Positions 1 to 8,389 of a stretch of DNA of 38,344 bases are shown here, one piece after another. Positions within the stretch are counted from its first letter, which is position 1. Every line of letters starts with the position of its first letter. Under the pieces are notes generated by a model, which saw nothing but the letters and a program-made list of their open reading frames with translations, was not told where the DNA came from and made no database searches. The stretch comes from Lentisphaerota bacterium (lineage in GTDB: Bacteria > Verrucomicrobiota > Lentisphaeria > Oligosphaerales > JABHEG01), in assembly GCA_018676675.1 (NCBI GenBank), contig JABHEG010000149.1:1-38344 (forward strand), given 5' to 3'. The translations under genes and the position numbers were made by a program.

Positions 1-98
1 ATTCTTGCGGTCACTCCTTACTTGCTGGCTTGCACTGTTCGGCGCCCACCTGAGACACTGCCAATATAGCGCTAACCGCCTGCGCCGCAACAGGTGCC

Positions 99-1337
99 AT
101 GGCATTCTGCCCGCTTAAGTTGACGGCATTGGGGCCGGGGGGGGAGGGTGAGCAGGCCAAACCCAGCCCGACTCCCGTAGGATCAGGGTCCGGGATAATC
201 GTGCGTGCGGACGGCTATGTGCTGACCAATTACCACGTCGTTCAGGAGAGTGATGCCCTGGAAGTCCGTCTGAGCGATGGTCGCACGTTCGACAGCGAGG
301 AGCACGAGGGAAGCGTCGAGATCGTTGGCTACGACGAGCAGACGGATCTGGCCGTGCTCAAGATCGGCAATGGGAAGATCAAGGACCTCCCAATCCTGCC
401 TTTTGCCGACTCCGACAAGGTGAAGCCGGGGCAGTGGGCGATCGCCGTTGGGGCACCGTATAACCTCGACCATTCCGTGACTGTGGGTGTCGTCAGCTAC
501 CGGGGACGACACGACATGCGTATGACGAGTTACGAGAACTACATCCAGACGGACGCATCCATCAACCCAGGTAACAGCGGCGGACCTCTGCTGAACATCC
601 GCGGGGAAGTCATGGGGGTGAACGAGTTTATCGTTACCGGTGGAGGGATGTCCAGAGGAAGTGTGGGCATCGGGTTTGCGATCGCCAGCAACCTCGCCAA
701 GCAGGTCTCCGACAACCTGGTCGAGTTTGGTGAGGTCAGACGCCCGTTTCTCGGCATTGGTATGCAGGAACTGAGCGAGGATCTCAAACGGCAGTTTGGT
801 GTGGAGCGTGGTGTTGTCGTCAGTGAAGTGATGGAAGGCGATCCGGCAGACAAGGCGGGAATCAAGCCCTGGGATGTTGTTCTCAAGGTCGGGAACAAGG
901 AAGTCGGGAGTCCTCATGACATGTTGTTCGCACTCCTCCACCAGTACAAGCCCGGTGATGAGGTGAAGTTGGTGATCGACCGGCAGGGAAAGCGGAAGGA
1001 GTTTACTGTCGTTGCCCGTCTCCGAGACGACGGCGGAGACCGGATTCCGCGCCAGGAAAAGAGCAGGAAAGACGACACGCTGAACGACCTTGGACTGATA
1101 CTGGAAGAAACGGACAAGGGCATTGTGGTGACCGGCATCTCCCCAGGGAGTCCGGCAAGCCGCCAGGATCTCCGCCGTGGCGACCTGATTCTGGAAGTGA
1201 ACCGGCAGCGCATGAAGAAGATTCGTGACATGGACCAAGCACTGGCGGGCACCAAGAACGATATGGCCGTCCTTTACGTCGAACGCCGGGGATCCAAGTT
1301 CTTTGTCCCAATACGAACCGGCGATGGCGGGAAATGA
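99..1337 (+). CDS. HtrA/DegP-like serine protease with two PDZ domains (N-terminus uncertain)
   Basis: Trypsin-like periplasmic protease of the HtrA/DegP family (412 aa as read), which degrades misfolded envelope proteins. The catalytic triad is visible: His46 in TNYHVV, Asp83 in TDLAVLKI and Ser160 in GNSGGPL. Two PDZ domains follow (about residues 215-310 and 325-405), each with a GIxP/GDxIL-type carboxylate-binding loop. The ATG at 99 lacks a clear Shine-Dalgarno site and no signal peptide follows it. A signal-peptide-like stretch (FLRSLLTCWLALFGAH) is instead encoded at about 2-49 in a different frame that stops at 116-118, so the true N-terminus may be frameshifted or lost at the contig edge. 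The family assignment is secure; the start is not. A terminator-like hairpin lies 48 bp downstream. Confidence 0.9.
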   Translation: MAFCPLKLTALGPGGEGEQAKPSPTPVGSGSGIIVRADGYVLTNYHVVQESDALEVRLSDGRTFDSEEHEGSVEIVGYDEQTDLAVLKIGNGKIKDLPILPFADSDKVKPGQWAIAVGAPYNLDHSVTVGVVSYRGRHDMRMTSYENYIQTDASINPGNSGGPLLNIRGEVMGVNEFIVTGGGMSRGSVGIGFAIASNLAKQVSDNLVEFGEVRRPFLGIGMQELSEDLKRQFGVERGVVVSEVMEGDPADKAGIKPWDVVLKVGNKEVGSPHDMLFALLHQYKPGDEVKLVIDRQGKRKEFTVVARLRDDGGDRIPRQEKSRKDDTLNDLGLILEETDKGIVVTGISPGSPASRQDLRRGDLILEVNRQRMKKIRDMDQALAGTKNDMAVLYVERRGSKFFVPIRTGDGGK

Positions 1338-1384
1338 CCGCTCCGCTTCACGGCTAAGCCCGTGGCTTTACCATGCTTCCTCCT

Positions 1385-1416
1385 TACGAGCCCCTCGCCC
1401 TCTGCAGGGGCTCGTA
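1385..1416 (+). terminator. Hairpin downstream of the HtrA-like gene
   Basis: Perfect 11-bp inverted repeat (TACGAGCCCCT at 1385-1395 and its complement at 1406-1416) with a 10-nt loop, 48 bp after the protease stop. It is followed by a short ATTTT-type stretch rather than a full U-tract. It is probably a transcription terminator, but could also act as an mRNA 3' end stabiliser. Confidence 0.55.
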
Positions 1417-1697
1417 CCATTTTGCGTCTTGGAGCACTCTTCCCCCCCCCAGACCATTCGCAATCGTGTCGGGCCGGACAAACTTGTCAACAGGATCTGC
1501 GCTTGCTCCCCTGAGTTGCCCGTTCATCGGGAACACATTAGATGGTGTAACTACCATAAAAGGAGAGAGTTGTGAGTTGTTGCTGGAGCTATGGCAGGCG
1601 GGCTGCTAAATTGGGGCAGACAGTGAACCGTCGCCAGGAAGTGGCCCGACTGGATTCGTAATACTAGACAACACACACATAGGCTGAGGAGGACACC
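1417..1697. other. Intergenic region before the lipoprotein gene
   Basis: No convincing gene is seen here. The short open frames lack ribosome binding sites and family motifs. It holds a run of ten C at about 1441-1450 and, at its end, the good Shine-Dalgarno GAGGAGG just before the lipoprotein ATG. Confidence 0.5.
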
Positions 1698-2453
1698 ATG
1701 TTCAAGAAGATGATCAAAGCAACGGGGCCGGAGTTCCGACGTCTTCCGGCCTTACTCGTCGTCGCCTGCTTGGCCTTAAGCACGACGGGGTGCGGCTATT
1801 TCCGGAACGTCCGGGATGATGTGATGGATCTTGGCACGTTTGCCGCGGGAGTCATCCCGCCAGTCTACTGCGAGGGGTTCAAACCGGTCGGCACCGGTCC
1901 TATTCCGCCAGCCCTTGGTTTGTACTTGCAGGCTTCGGACTTCTGCCATGCTGGACTGCTTTACAAGTCTACCACCGATATTGAGTGGGATCGGCGTGGT
2001 GCGGGTTACACGCATGACTTCCGTCGCAAGTTCGGAATCGGCCCCTTCCATCACATCTATATCCAGCAGCAACCCATCAAAGCGAACTGCTACAAGATCC
2101 CTTACAACGAACTGGATGGCTGGCGGCGACACATGGATGCTCTCGGGGAGCCGTGGTTTGGCACGGGAGCCAAGAAGCTGATCTTCAAACCGCGTCGGCA
2201 GACGTGGGTCTGGCCTCCGAATGGCTATGAGCTGTGCGGCTACGGTGCCTTGCGCTGGTACGAACTGGGATGGCAGGACTGGGAAACCATCTCCGCGGAG
2301 ATCGCATTCCCCGAACCGTTCATTTTGCACAGTGGCTTCTACCTGCGGGCCGGGTTTGACCCATCCCAGATCTTCGATTTGGCGTTGTCGGTGATTGGTC
2401 TCGACCTTTACCAGGATGCTGCTTACACCTGGTGCGGCGACTACAAGTATTGA
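1698..2453 (+). CDS. Putative lipoprotein of unknown function
   Basis: 251 aa. A basic n-region (K3, K4, K7, R14, R15), a hydrophobic core and a lipobox-like TTGC with the lipidated Cys at residue 32 point to an envelope lipoprotein. The -3 residue is Thr rather than the usual Leu, so the lipobox is slightly off consensus. The mature part opens with GYFRNVRDDVMDLGTF, a pattern I associate with uncharacterised lipoproteins in delta-proteobacteria and PVC-type bacteria; no catalytic motif is seen. It is rich in Trp, Tyr and Gly in its second half (WYELGWQDW), suggesting a beta-rich fold. The start is fixed by GAGGAGG about 7 nt upstream. The gene stands alone and converges with the reverse-strand acetyltransferase. 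Confidence 0.8.
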   Translation: MFKKMIKATGPEFRRLPALLVVACLALSTTGCGYFRNVRDDVMDLGTFAAGVIPPVYCEGFKPVGTGPIPPALGLYLQASDFCHAGLLYKSTTDIEWDRRGAGYTHDFRRKFGIGPFHHIYIQQQPIKANCYKIPYNELDGWRRHMDALGEPWFGTGAKKLIFKPRRQTWVWPPNGYELCGYGALRWYELGWQDWETISAEIAFPEPFILHSGFYLRAGFDPSQIFDLALSVIGLDLYQDAAYTWCGDYKY

Positions 2454-2525
2454 CCCGCACCGGGGCGGATTCCCAAAAGGACGTGCGACAGATACCTTGG
2501 CAGCGCAAGCCGTGCCCCCCGCTTT

Positions 2526-2568
2526 CCCCCTCGCAGCATGAGCTCTTCGAGCTTGAGCGGCGAGGGGG
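2526..2568. terminator. Bidirectional hairpin between convergent genes
   Basis: Arms CCCCCTCGC (2526-2534) and GCGAGGGGG (2560-2568) pair perfectly. A second small stem (AGCTC-TTC-GAGCT) sits inside the loop. It lies directly after the stop codon of the reverse-strand GNAT gene and 73 bp after the lipoprotein stop, so it could end transcripts from both sides. No strong U-tract is present on either strand. Confidence 0.5.
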
Positions 2569-3045
2569 TCAAAGTTTGCAGTAGTAGGTCACATCCTGGT
2601 GGGACCGATCGAACCCCGCGGCCTCATAGGCTTTGCGAGCCGGCGCATGAGCCGCGTCCATCCCCGTTGTCACCTTGGCGAAAGTCAGCCCCTCCTCCCT
2701 GAACCGGTCAAGAACGGCCGAATACATGTGCTGCCCCACTCCCTTGATCTCGCACTCCGGATCCCGGGCGTTGTTGCCGATGGCACCGACCCCGTTTTCC
2801 CAGTCTATCCTGAAGGTCACGAAACCGACCACTTCCCCGCTCTCCTCGCACACGTAGACCCATTCTGGGTGCTGGCGGCAATGATTCCGGATTTGGTCGC
2901 CCTTGTCGGTTTGCCGGTTCGAGACGATGCGCTCAAAGAGGTCTGTCCCGTAGGCCTGCGAAAACATGTCGTATATGGGGGCCCACGCTCGGTTCCCGAT
3001 ATCCATCAGTCGTGGCAGGTCGTCGTGTCGGTAGTCTCGGATCAT
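2569..3045 (-). CDS. GNAT-family N-acetyltransferase
   Basis: 158 aa, the normal length for a single GNAT domain, which transfers an acyl group from acyl-CoA to an amine. The beta4 strand EVVGFVTFRI (71-80) leads to the CoA pyrophosphate-binding turn EIKGVGQHMY (99-108). The C-terminal AHAPARKAYEAAGF (132-145) is the standard motif B that closes the CoA site. The substrate cannot be told from sequence. A Shine-Dalgarno GAGGAG precedes the ATG on the reverse strand. The gene is monocistronic and converges with the lipoprotein gene. Confidence 0.85.
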   Translation of the reverse strand: MIRDYRHDDLPRLMDIGNRAWAPIYDMFSQAYGTDLFERIVSNRQTDKGDQIRNHCRQHPEWVYVCEESGEVVGFVTFRIDWENGVGAIGNNARDPECEIKGVGQHMYSAVLDRFREEGLTFAKVTTGMDAAHAPARKAYEAAGFDRSHQDVTYYCKL

Positions 3046-3647
3046 TGTGGTCTCCTCGAATGGTCACGCGATCGGGCTCGTGTGTGGGAACGTGGCTTGG
3101 GATGCCGTCAACATAGACAAGGGGCTGCCGCACCGCGAGTCCTTGGGTGACGAGGGACCTTCTTCCTCTGACTTCCGGTACACCCGGTGACCTCTCCTGG
3201 GCGAAACGCCTCGCTGGCCCAGTAGTCGCATTCGGCCTTCCCGAGGCCGAATCTCCCCGCTTCCGGTCTTCTTGGTCTTCTTTGACGCCCACGCGCGTAC
3301 GCGTAAGCTCGCATTGCGCAGGCTGGGCCCTCTCTCGCTGAGGCCCCGGGCTGGTCCGACAGCCGGCATCGCCCGGAGCCCTACCCCACGCATACCACGC
3401 CTCGTTGCGGAGGCGGCTACAAGAAATGTTGGGCCCCCACCTGAATTGCGGGAGGGGTACGCCTCTCTGGGGGGGGCGACTCCTGAGAATCGGGCGACAT
3501 AGGAAGTTGTAAGTAGCCCTGGGGCAGCATATTGAGAATCTTCTGGTAGCCCATTGGCATGGCTGGTGCTTCAAGGGGCACTGTCTTCACGAGCAACACA
3601 CTCACAAGAAGTCTGGAACTGAAGAGATGCAACAAGGAGATAGAACA
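3046..3647. other. 600-bp intergenic region before the pseudopilin pair
   Basis: It separates the divergent GNAT and pseudopilin genes. Several frames are open but their residues are low-complexity (Arg/Pro/Gly) and none shows a family motif, so I call no gene. It contains a perfect 9-bp hairpin (arms 3230-3238 and 3244-3252, loop TCCCG). Any promoter for the pilins lies in the last 150 bp; a weak candidate is TTGTAA, a 17-bp spacer and TATTGA near 3507-3535. Confidence 0.4.
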
Positions 3648-4430
3648 ATGAACCTGCAGAAGACGAAAAACTGGTCCCTGATCGAACTGACAATCATCCT
3701 GACCGTGTTGTCCATCCTGTGCGCAATCCTCGCACCAGTGATCGACCGCTTCGTGAGGAACGCCAAAGTGGTACGGTGCCGCGAGGATGTCCAGGCAATC
3801 GGTTGCGCAATCACGATGTTCATCGAAGACACCGCGAACAGCTACTTCCTGCGTGATGGAACGCCCTGGGAAACGGGCGGCGCCGGCCGCGGCGACTCTG
3901 CCTTCACGGGCGGCAGCGCTCCGAATCAGGACAAGAGCAATCGCGTTGACCTGCTGGTCTCCGATGGCGATATCCCGGAAGCCCATGACGTTAACAGGTG
4001 GCTTGAGCCCGTCGACTACGGCAAGGCCGACTTCCTTGAGTACCACTTGGTCACGAACACGCCCGGACACAGTGGTGGCAACGCCTACCGTACGCCCAGC
4101 GACTTGGTCAGAGGCGCGGCAGATCAGGACCCGATGTTCGCCCGCTACGAGAGCGGCGGCTTCAACAGCGAGTTCGCCTGGCGCGGTCCTTACATGACGG
4201 CTCCGATCGATCCCGACCCCTGGGGCAACCGCTACGCCGTGAACGTCAAGTTCCTCGACCCTTGCGCCAACACCGCTAACCACACGGCTCCCTGGAACGG
4301 CTTCGAGGAAGACGTGGTCATCCTCTCCGCCGGGCCCGACGAAGAAGTGGACACCTGCTTCGACGAGGACGGCCTCACCCCCGGCGATGATGACATCCTT
4401 TACACCCTCAGTGGCAACTCCCGTCCGTAA
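3648..4430 (+). CDS. GspG-like type II secretion/type IV pseudopilin
   Basis: 260 aa from the ATG at 3648. I prefer this start to the in-frame ATG at 3627 because AAGGAG sits 8 nt before it. The N-terminus has the prepilin pattern: short basic leader MNLQKTKN, cleavage, WSLIE with Glu at +5, then a hydrophobic helix (LTIILTVLSILCAILAPV). The residue at -1 is Asn, not the near-invariant Gly. The body carries DPWGNRY (GspG-type DPWGxxY) and an SAGPDEEVDT tail motif, both typical of major pseudopilins that build a periplasmic fibre. It is longer than GspG (about 140 aa) because of an Asp/Gly-rich middle insertion. A paralogue follows 46 bp downstream, so the two form an operon. No other secretion genes are in the window. 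Confidence 0.8.
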   Translation: MNLQKTKNWSLIELTIILTVLSILCAILAPVIDRFVRNAKVVRCREDVQAIGCAITMFIEDTANSYFLRDGTPWETGGAGRGDSAFTGGSAPNQDKSNRVDLLVSDGDIPEAHDVNRWLEPVDYGKADFLEYHLVTNTPGHSGGNAYRTPSDLVRGAADQDPMFARYESGGFNSEFAWRGPYMTAPIDPDPWGNRYAVNVKFLDPCANTANHTAPWNGFEEDVVILSAGPDEEVDTCFDEDGLTPGDDDILYTLSGNSRP

Positions 4431-4476
4431 CTGAATTGACAGACCTGGCTCAGAGCTGAGCAGGAGGAACCGAACG

Positions 4477-5244
4477 ATGACACAGGATCCCAGAACAACC
4501 CAAGAGAGAATCGAAGGCGACAACACCGCCAGCAGGTCTCTGGGATCCTCCGCCCTGGCACGGGCAAGAAAGTCGAGAGTCAGCATGTTCCACATCAACA
4601 CCAACAAAAGCGTTCCGGAGGGGCTGCGCAGGCGGCCCCTGACGCTCGTCGAGATGACCATCATCTTGAGCGTAATCGCGATCCTGAGTGCGGTGCTCGT
4701 ACCCACGGTCATGTCACACATCGCCCAGAGCCGCATCCTCCGGGCCAAGCAAGATGTGAAGACCTTGGGCAACGCCATCGCTCGTCTATACCAGGATGCG
4801 GGCTTCGTCCCGAGAACGCATGATTCCCGCAACGGCGGGCCTGGCGTTCACGCGGTCGATCTGTTGGTCAGCCCAGGTAACGCACCGGCCATGCCGACTT
4901 CGTCTTCGGGCGTGGCCAAGTGGGTTACGGGCACCACGGACATGCTTGAGTACCACTTGTACAACAACGTCCCTGGGTACCGCCTGAAGAGCAACGATGG
5001 AATGCCCGGTTGGAATGGTCCATACGTGGCCAGTCCTCCGACCGCAGACCCCTGGGGCAACCGATACATGATCAATGTTGCTTATCTTGATCCTACACCG
5101 AACGTCCTTGACTCGAACGGGAACCTCAAGAGCGCTGCTTTCGTCTTGAGCGCTGGCGAGAACGGAATCGTGGAGACGCTTTTCGATCAGCCCGTGACCG
5201 ACGTCGAGGTCGGCGGAGATGACATTGTGCATCGCCTTCAGTGA
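4477..5244 (+). CDS. GspG-like pseudopilin, tandem paralogue with long N-terminal extension
   Basis: 255 aa. It is a paralogue of the preceding gene, sharing the methylation helix (LTLVEMTIILSVIAILSAV), DPWGNRY and an SAGENGIVET tail. Glu at +5 is present, but the -1 residue is Pro. The ATG at 4477 has an excellent AGGAGG 9 nt upstream, giving a 54-residue pre-cleavage leader, far longer than normal prepilin leaders. An internal ATG at 4585 would give a more usual 18-residue leader but has only a weak GAGAG site. Either the extension has a role or the gene starts inside. A strong terminator follows 34 bp after the stop. Confidence 0.75.
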   Translation: MTQDPRTTQERIEGDNTASRSLGSSALARARKSRVSMFHINTNKSVPEGLRRRPLTLVEMTIILSVIAILSAVLVPTVMSHIAQSRILRAKQDVKTLGNAIARLYQDAGFVPRTHDSRNGGPGVHAVDLLVSPGNAPAMPTSSSGVAKWVTGTTDMLEYHLYNNVPGYRLKSNDGMPGWNGPYVASPPTADPWGNRYMINVAYLDPTPNVLDSNGNLKSAAFVLSAGENGIVETLFDQPVTDVEVGGDDIVHRLQ

Positions 5245-5278
5245 GTGAGTTGCTTCGTCTTCTTCCAGACTCTATCGT

Positions 5279-5311
5279 AGGGACCGGCCATCTGGCCGGT
5301 CCTTTCGTTTT
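5279..5311 (+). terminator. Rho-independent terminator of the pseudopilin operon
   Basis: Perfect 10-bp GC-rich stem (GGACCGGCCA at 5281-5290, complement at 5293-5302) extended by weak pairs, followed by TTTCGTTTT. It is the clearest intrinsic terminator in the window. Confidence 0.9.
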
Positions 5312-5487
5312 GTGGCAAATTTCCCTGATGGCGCCGAGCGCTTTCGAGCCCCAGGCGTGACCGGTGCTTCGCCGCCGGCTGAGGTTGGCCCGCCTCCCCG
5401 CAGTCTGCTCTCAGCCTTTGCTTGGACAGGTGGGGGCGAGGGGCCAGCATCCCGAGGTTCAGGACCCGACAACCAGGAGCAGCCCAC

Positions 5488-6876
5488 ATGCACGGCACAC
5501 TCACTTCCCGTCGTCTCCTCAGCGCCCCCGGGCGAACCCTTCGGCTTTCCGCGCTGGCGCTCTGCGTTGTCGGGCTGAGCGCTCTGGGGCAGTCTTCCCG
5601 TCAGTCCGTCTGGGAGTGGCCGCAGTTCCGTGGCCCCAATCGGGATGGCGTGTCCCTGGAAGCCGGGCTTCTTTCCGCTTGGCCGGACGAAGGCCCCCCG
5701 CTCCTGTGGTCTGTATCGGGAATCGGACGGGGCTACTCCTCGCCAAGCGTTGCCGACGGCCGGGTTATCGTCACTGGGGACATCGGTGAAGACTTGGTCA
5801 TCAGTGCACTCGATGAAACTGGCCAGGTGCTTTGGCGCACCCGCAACGGGAAGCACTGGAAGAACCCCTACCCGGGGTCACGCAGCACATGTACCGTGGC
5901 TGGTGATCGGGCGTTCCATGTGAACGGGCATGGACGAGTGCTGTGTTTTGATCCGAAAGATGGTCGGGAACGATGGTCCATCCAGGCGTTGACGCAGTTT
6001 GACGCGAAGAACATCCGCTGGGGAATCAGCGAATGCCTTCTCGTTGACGGCGAACGAGTGATTGTCACCCCTGGGGGAGCGAAGGCACTGATGGTTGCCC
6101 TGGATGTGGCGGACGGCACCGTTGCCTGGGCTTCTCCCCCTTTGCGATTCATGCGCAAACACCGCTTCGGAGGGAAGCCCGTGGATCCGCCCGAAGCAGA
6201 CGTTGATCGAGCAGGCTATGCTTCCCCAATGATCGTGGAAACGGGAGGGCGACGCCTGATTATCAGTGGATCGGCACGTCACTTCTTCTGCGTCGACGCA
6301 GACACTGGTGCGCTGGTCTGGACGCGGCCCGTCTTCGCCCGATATGAGGTGATTGGGGCTATCCCCGTCCTGTGCGGGAAATCTGTCTTTCTGGCGGCTC
6401 CGGACGAATTTGGTGGGCGCCTCTTCGATATCGCGGTGGCCGACAAGGGGGTTGAGCTCGCGCAACGATGGGAGACCCCCATAGACAACTGCCACGGTGC
6501 TCTGATCCATTTGGGAAAGGGACTCTACGGATCCGGCTATCGCCGCCATCGGGGATGGGCTCGCATTGAGGTCGCGTCAGGCGCACTCTCGCACCAGACA
6601 ACCACAATGGTCAAGGGGTCTGTGATCGCGGCCGATGGCAGGCTCTACGCCCTTTCTGAGGACGGAGTGTTTCGCTTGGTTTCCTACGCTGCGGACCAAT
6701 TCGTCTGCCACGGCGAGCTTCAGCTTACCGAGGGCAAACGCAAGGATGCCTGGGCGCACCCTGTCATCTGCGGTGGCCGCCTCTATCTCCGGTATCATGA
6801 CACGTTGAGCTGCTACGACATCAGGGATCCGGCCCGGCGCCTCCCACCAGCCCAACCTCAGCCGGAAGCCCAGTAG
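5488..6876 (+). CDS. Exported PQQ-like beta-propeller repeat protein
   Basis: 462 aa from the ATG at 5488, chosen over the upstream in-frame ATG at 5422 because GGAG lies about 9 nt before it and a clean signal peptide follows (basic RR at 8-9, hydrophobic core 18-33, cut after ALG). The mature protein starts with VWEWPQFRGPNRDGVS (41-56), the signature of the PQQ-binding-like/BamB-type propeller family abundant in Planctomycetes and relatives. Repeats with ALDxxTGxVxW patterns recur (for example SALDETGQVLWRT and VDADTGALVW), each one blade. No quinoprotein catalytic residues are obvious, so it is probably a binding or scaffold protein in the periplasm. It stands alone, convergent with the reductase gene. 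Confidence 0.85.
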   Translation: MHGTLTSRRLLSAPGRTLRLSALALCVVGLSALGQSSRQSVWEWPQFRGPNRDGVSLEAGLLSAWPDEGPPLLWSVSGIGRGYSSPSVADGRVIVTGDIGEDLVISALDETGQVLWRTRNGKHWKNPYPGSRSTCTVAGDRAFHVNGHGRVLCFDPKDGRERWSIQALTQFDAKNIRWGISECLLVDGERVIVTPGGAKALMVALDVADGTVAWASPPLRFMRKHRFGGKPVDPPEADVDRAGYASPMIVETGGRRLIISGSARHFFCVDADTGALVWTRPVFARYEVIGAIPVLCGKSVFLAAPDEFGGRLFDIAVADKGVELAQRWETPIDNCHGALIHLGKGLYGSGYRRHRGWARIEVASGALSHQTTTMVKGSVIAADGRLYALSEDGVFRLVSYAADQFVCHGELQLTEGKRKDAWAHPVICGGRLYLRYHDTLSCYDIRDPARRLPPAQPQPEAQ

Positions 6877-6926
6877 GACATAGTCATCTGCTGCACCCCT
6901 CCCCGCGGTGCCCGACAGGCTGAGAT

Positions 6927-8039
6927 CTACTCTTCCTTGCCCCATTCTGCCAGATCAGCCAAGCGTTGGGTGATGGGCAGGTGCTGGGTACATGCTTCTT
7001 CACACTTCCCGCACTCTATGCACTCCTCGGGTCGCACATCGCAGTCCACAAGGACGCCCCACCGGTATTGCCCCTGGATGCCTTTGCGCATCTCCTCATC
7101 CGTCTTGCCGAACATGACGCGTTCGTTGTAGTACTGCATGTAGCTCGGGATGGGGATGCTCTTCGGACAATCACGGCAGTAACCGCACGACGTGCAGATC
7201 TGGTCCAGGTTCTCGGTGAGGTTGGCGCGCAAGGCATCTAACTCAGTCGAGCCCATTTCAGTTGCGGACTCCGCAACCTTGCAGGCTGTGTCGATGTGCT
7301 CTTTGGTGGCGAAGCCGACCAGTCCGACATCGATATATGGGCAGCCTATCACAAAACGAAGAGCGGCCTCGGTCGGTGTCTCTCCGGGTTGGGCCAGGAA
7401 TGAGAACGCGTCCTCATGGCGCGGGATCGCTCCCCCTCCCAGAGGATTCATGGCAACGACTCCGTAGCCCTTCTCCTTGGCTGCGAGGAGTCCATCCCAG
7501 CGGTAAGGGAAGTTGAGGATGTTGACCCCGAGCAGGACACCTTCGAACTCGTCTTTGGAGAGTATCTTGACAACGTCCTGACCCGGCTGGTGGCTCGAGC
7601 ACACGATGTGGTCGATCAAACCTTCTTCCTGGCAGCGCAACAACCCTTCATACTGGCCCCCTGCTCTGACGGCGAGGTCGTAGTGATCCATTCGCCGGAG
7701 ACACCATACGTGGTAGAAATCGAGCTTGGTCAGGCCCAAACGATCGAGGGATCGGCGGACCGCATCCCGCGCCTTATCGGCGGTATCGAAACTCTCGGGG
7801 CTGCCTTTCGTGGAGGCATAGAACTGCCCCGGCATATCCTTGAAGGCCTCGCCAAAGATGTCCTCGCTCTGGTCTCCGCAGTACCCGGGGGCGGTGTCGA
7901 AGTAGTTAATCCCCGACGCGTTCGCGTGGTGAAGGAGTTCTGCGTTGACTTCCTTGGGTAGGCTGGTGTCGAATCGCATCCCGCCAAAGCCGACGACCGA
8001 AACCTGTTTGCCTGTCGTGCCGTATTCTGTGTACTTCAT
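6927..8039 (-). CDS. Aldo/keto reductase with C-terminal 2x[4Fe-4S] ferredoxin-like domain
   Basis: 370 aa. The N-terminal TIM barrel carries the AKR tetrad: Asp48 and Tyr53 in FDTAPGY, Lys78 in STKGS and His110 in FYHVW. The C-terminal 90 residues hold two cysteine clusters, C282-C285-C288-C291 followed by Pro, and C340-C343-C346-C350, the ferredoxin-type arrangement of the AKR/4Fe-4S fusion family common in anaerobes and PVC bacteria. The likely role is reduction of an aldehyde or keto sugar, perhaps with electrons entering through the clusters; the substrate is unknown. The start is at the ATG of MKYTEYG, preceded by AGGAAA. Further upstream residues in the open frame look non-native. Confidence 0.9.
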   Translation of the reverse strand: MKYTEYGTTGKQVSVVGFGGMRFDTSLPKEVNAELLHHANASGINYFDTAPGYCGDQSEDIFGEAFKDMPGQFYASTKGSPESFDTADKARDAVRRSLDRLGLTKLDFYHVWCLRRMDHYDLAVRAGGQYEGLLRCQEEGLIDHIVCSSHQPGQDVVKILSKDEFEGVLLGVNILNFPYRWDGLLAAKEKGYGVVAMNPLGGGAIPRHEDAFSFLAQPGETPTEAALRFVIGCPYIDVGLVGFATKEHIDTACKVAESATEMGSTELDALRANLTENLDQICTSCGYCRDCPKSIPIPSYMQYYNERVMFGKTDEEMRKGIQGQYRWGVLVDCDVRPEECIECGKCEEACTQHLPITQRLADLAEWGKEE

Positions 8040-8389
8040 TGGTTTCCTGTATCCAGATCCTCTGCCCGGGCATCGTCTTGACCGTGTCCGGACATGTTGG
8101 GCGAGGGGAGAGCAGCCAATCAGGGCCATCACGAGCCACTGTGCACGTCCGGAACGGCATCACTCTACACCCCGGAACAGGACTTTTCAGTTGTTCCTCC
8201 ATCTGCGAGATTGTCCTTCGACCGAGGAATCCCGGGCCCTGATCGAGACCGATTCTCCTGGTCTTTGGCAAAGGCCTTGCAGGGCTGGGTAGGTCTGCGA
8301 TATTGGCCTCAGTGCGGGACCAGAGCGGAAGGCACGGGGGTCACGGTTCAGACGTGTCCCGCAGATATCGGCGATGAGAGGGCGAAGCG
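8040..8389. other. Divergent intergenic region, reductase versus GH38 operon
   Basis: 350 bp between two divergent genes, so it must hold two promoters. I see no consensus sigma-70 pair. A perfect 10-bp palindrome TGTCCGGACA lies at 8085-8094, 46 bp upstream of the reductase start, and a related half CGTCCGGAAC at about 8147-8156; these might be operator sites but this is weak. No gene is supported. Confidence 0.35.

Noticed and set aside
3417..4832. Long reverse-strand open frame (471 codons) across both pseudopilins
   Set aside because: It is antisense to two genes with clear prepilin helices and GspG motifs; its own residues show no recognisable domain.
8085..8094. TGTCCGGACA as a defined operator
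   Set aside because: A 10-bp palindrome is expected by chance in 38 kb at this GC content; kept only as a weak note.
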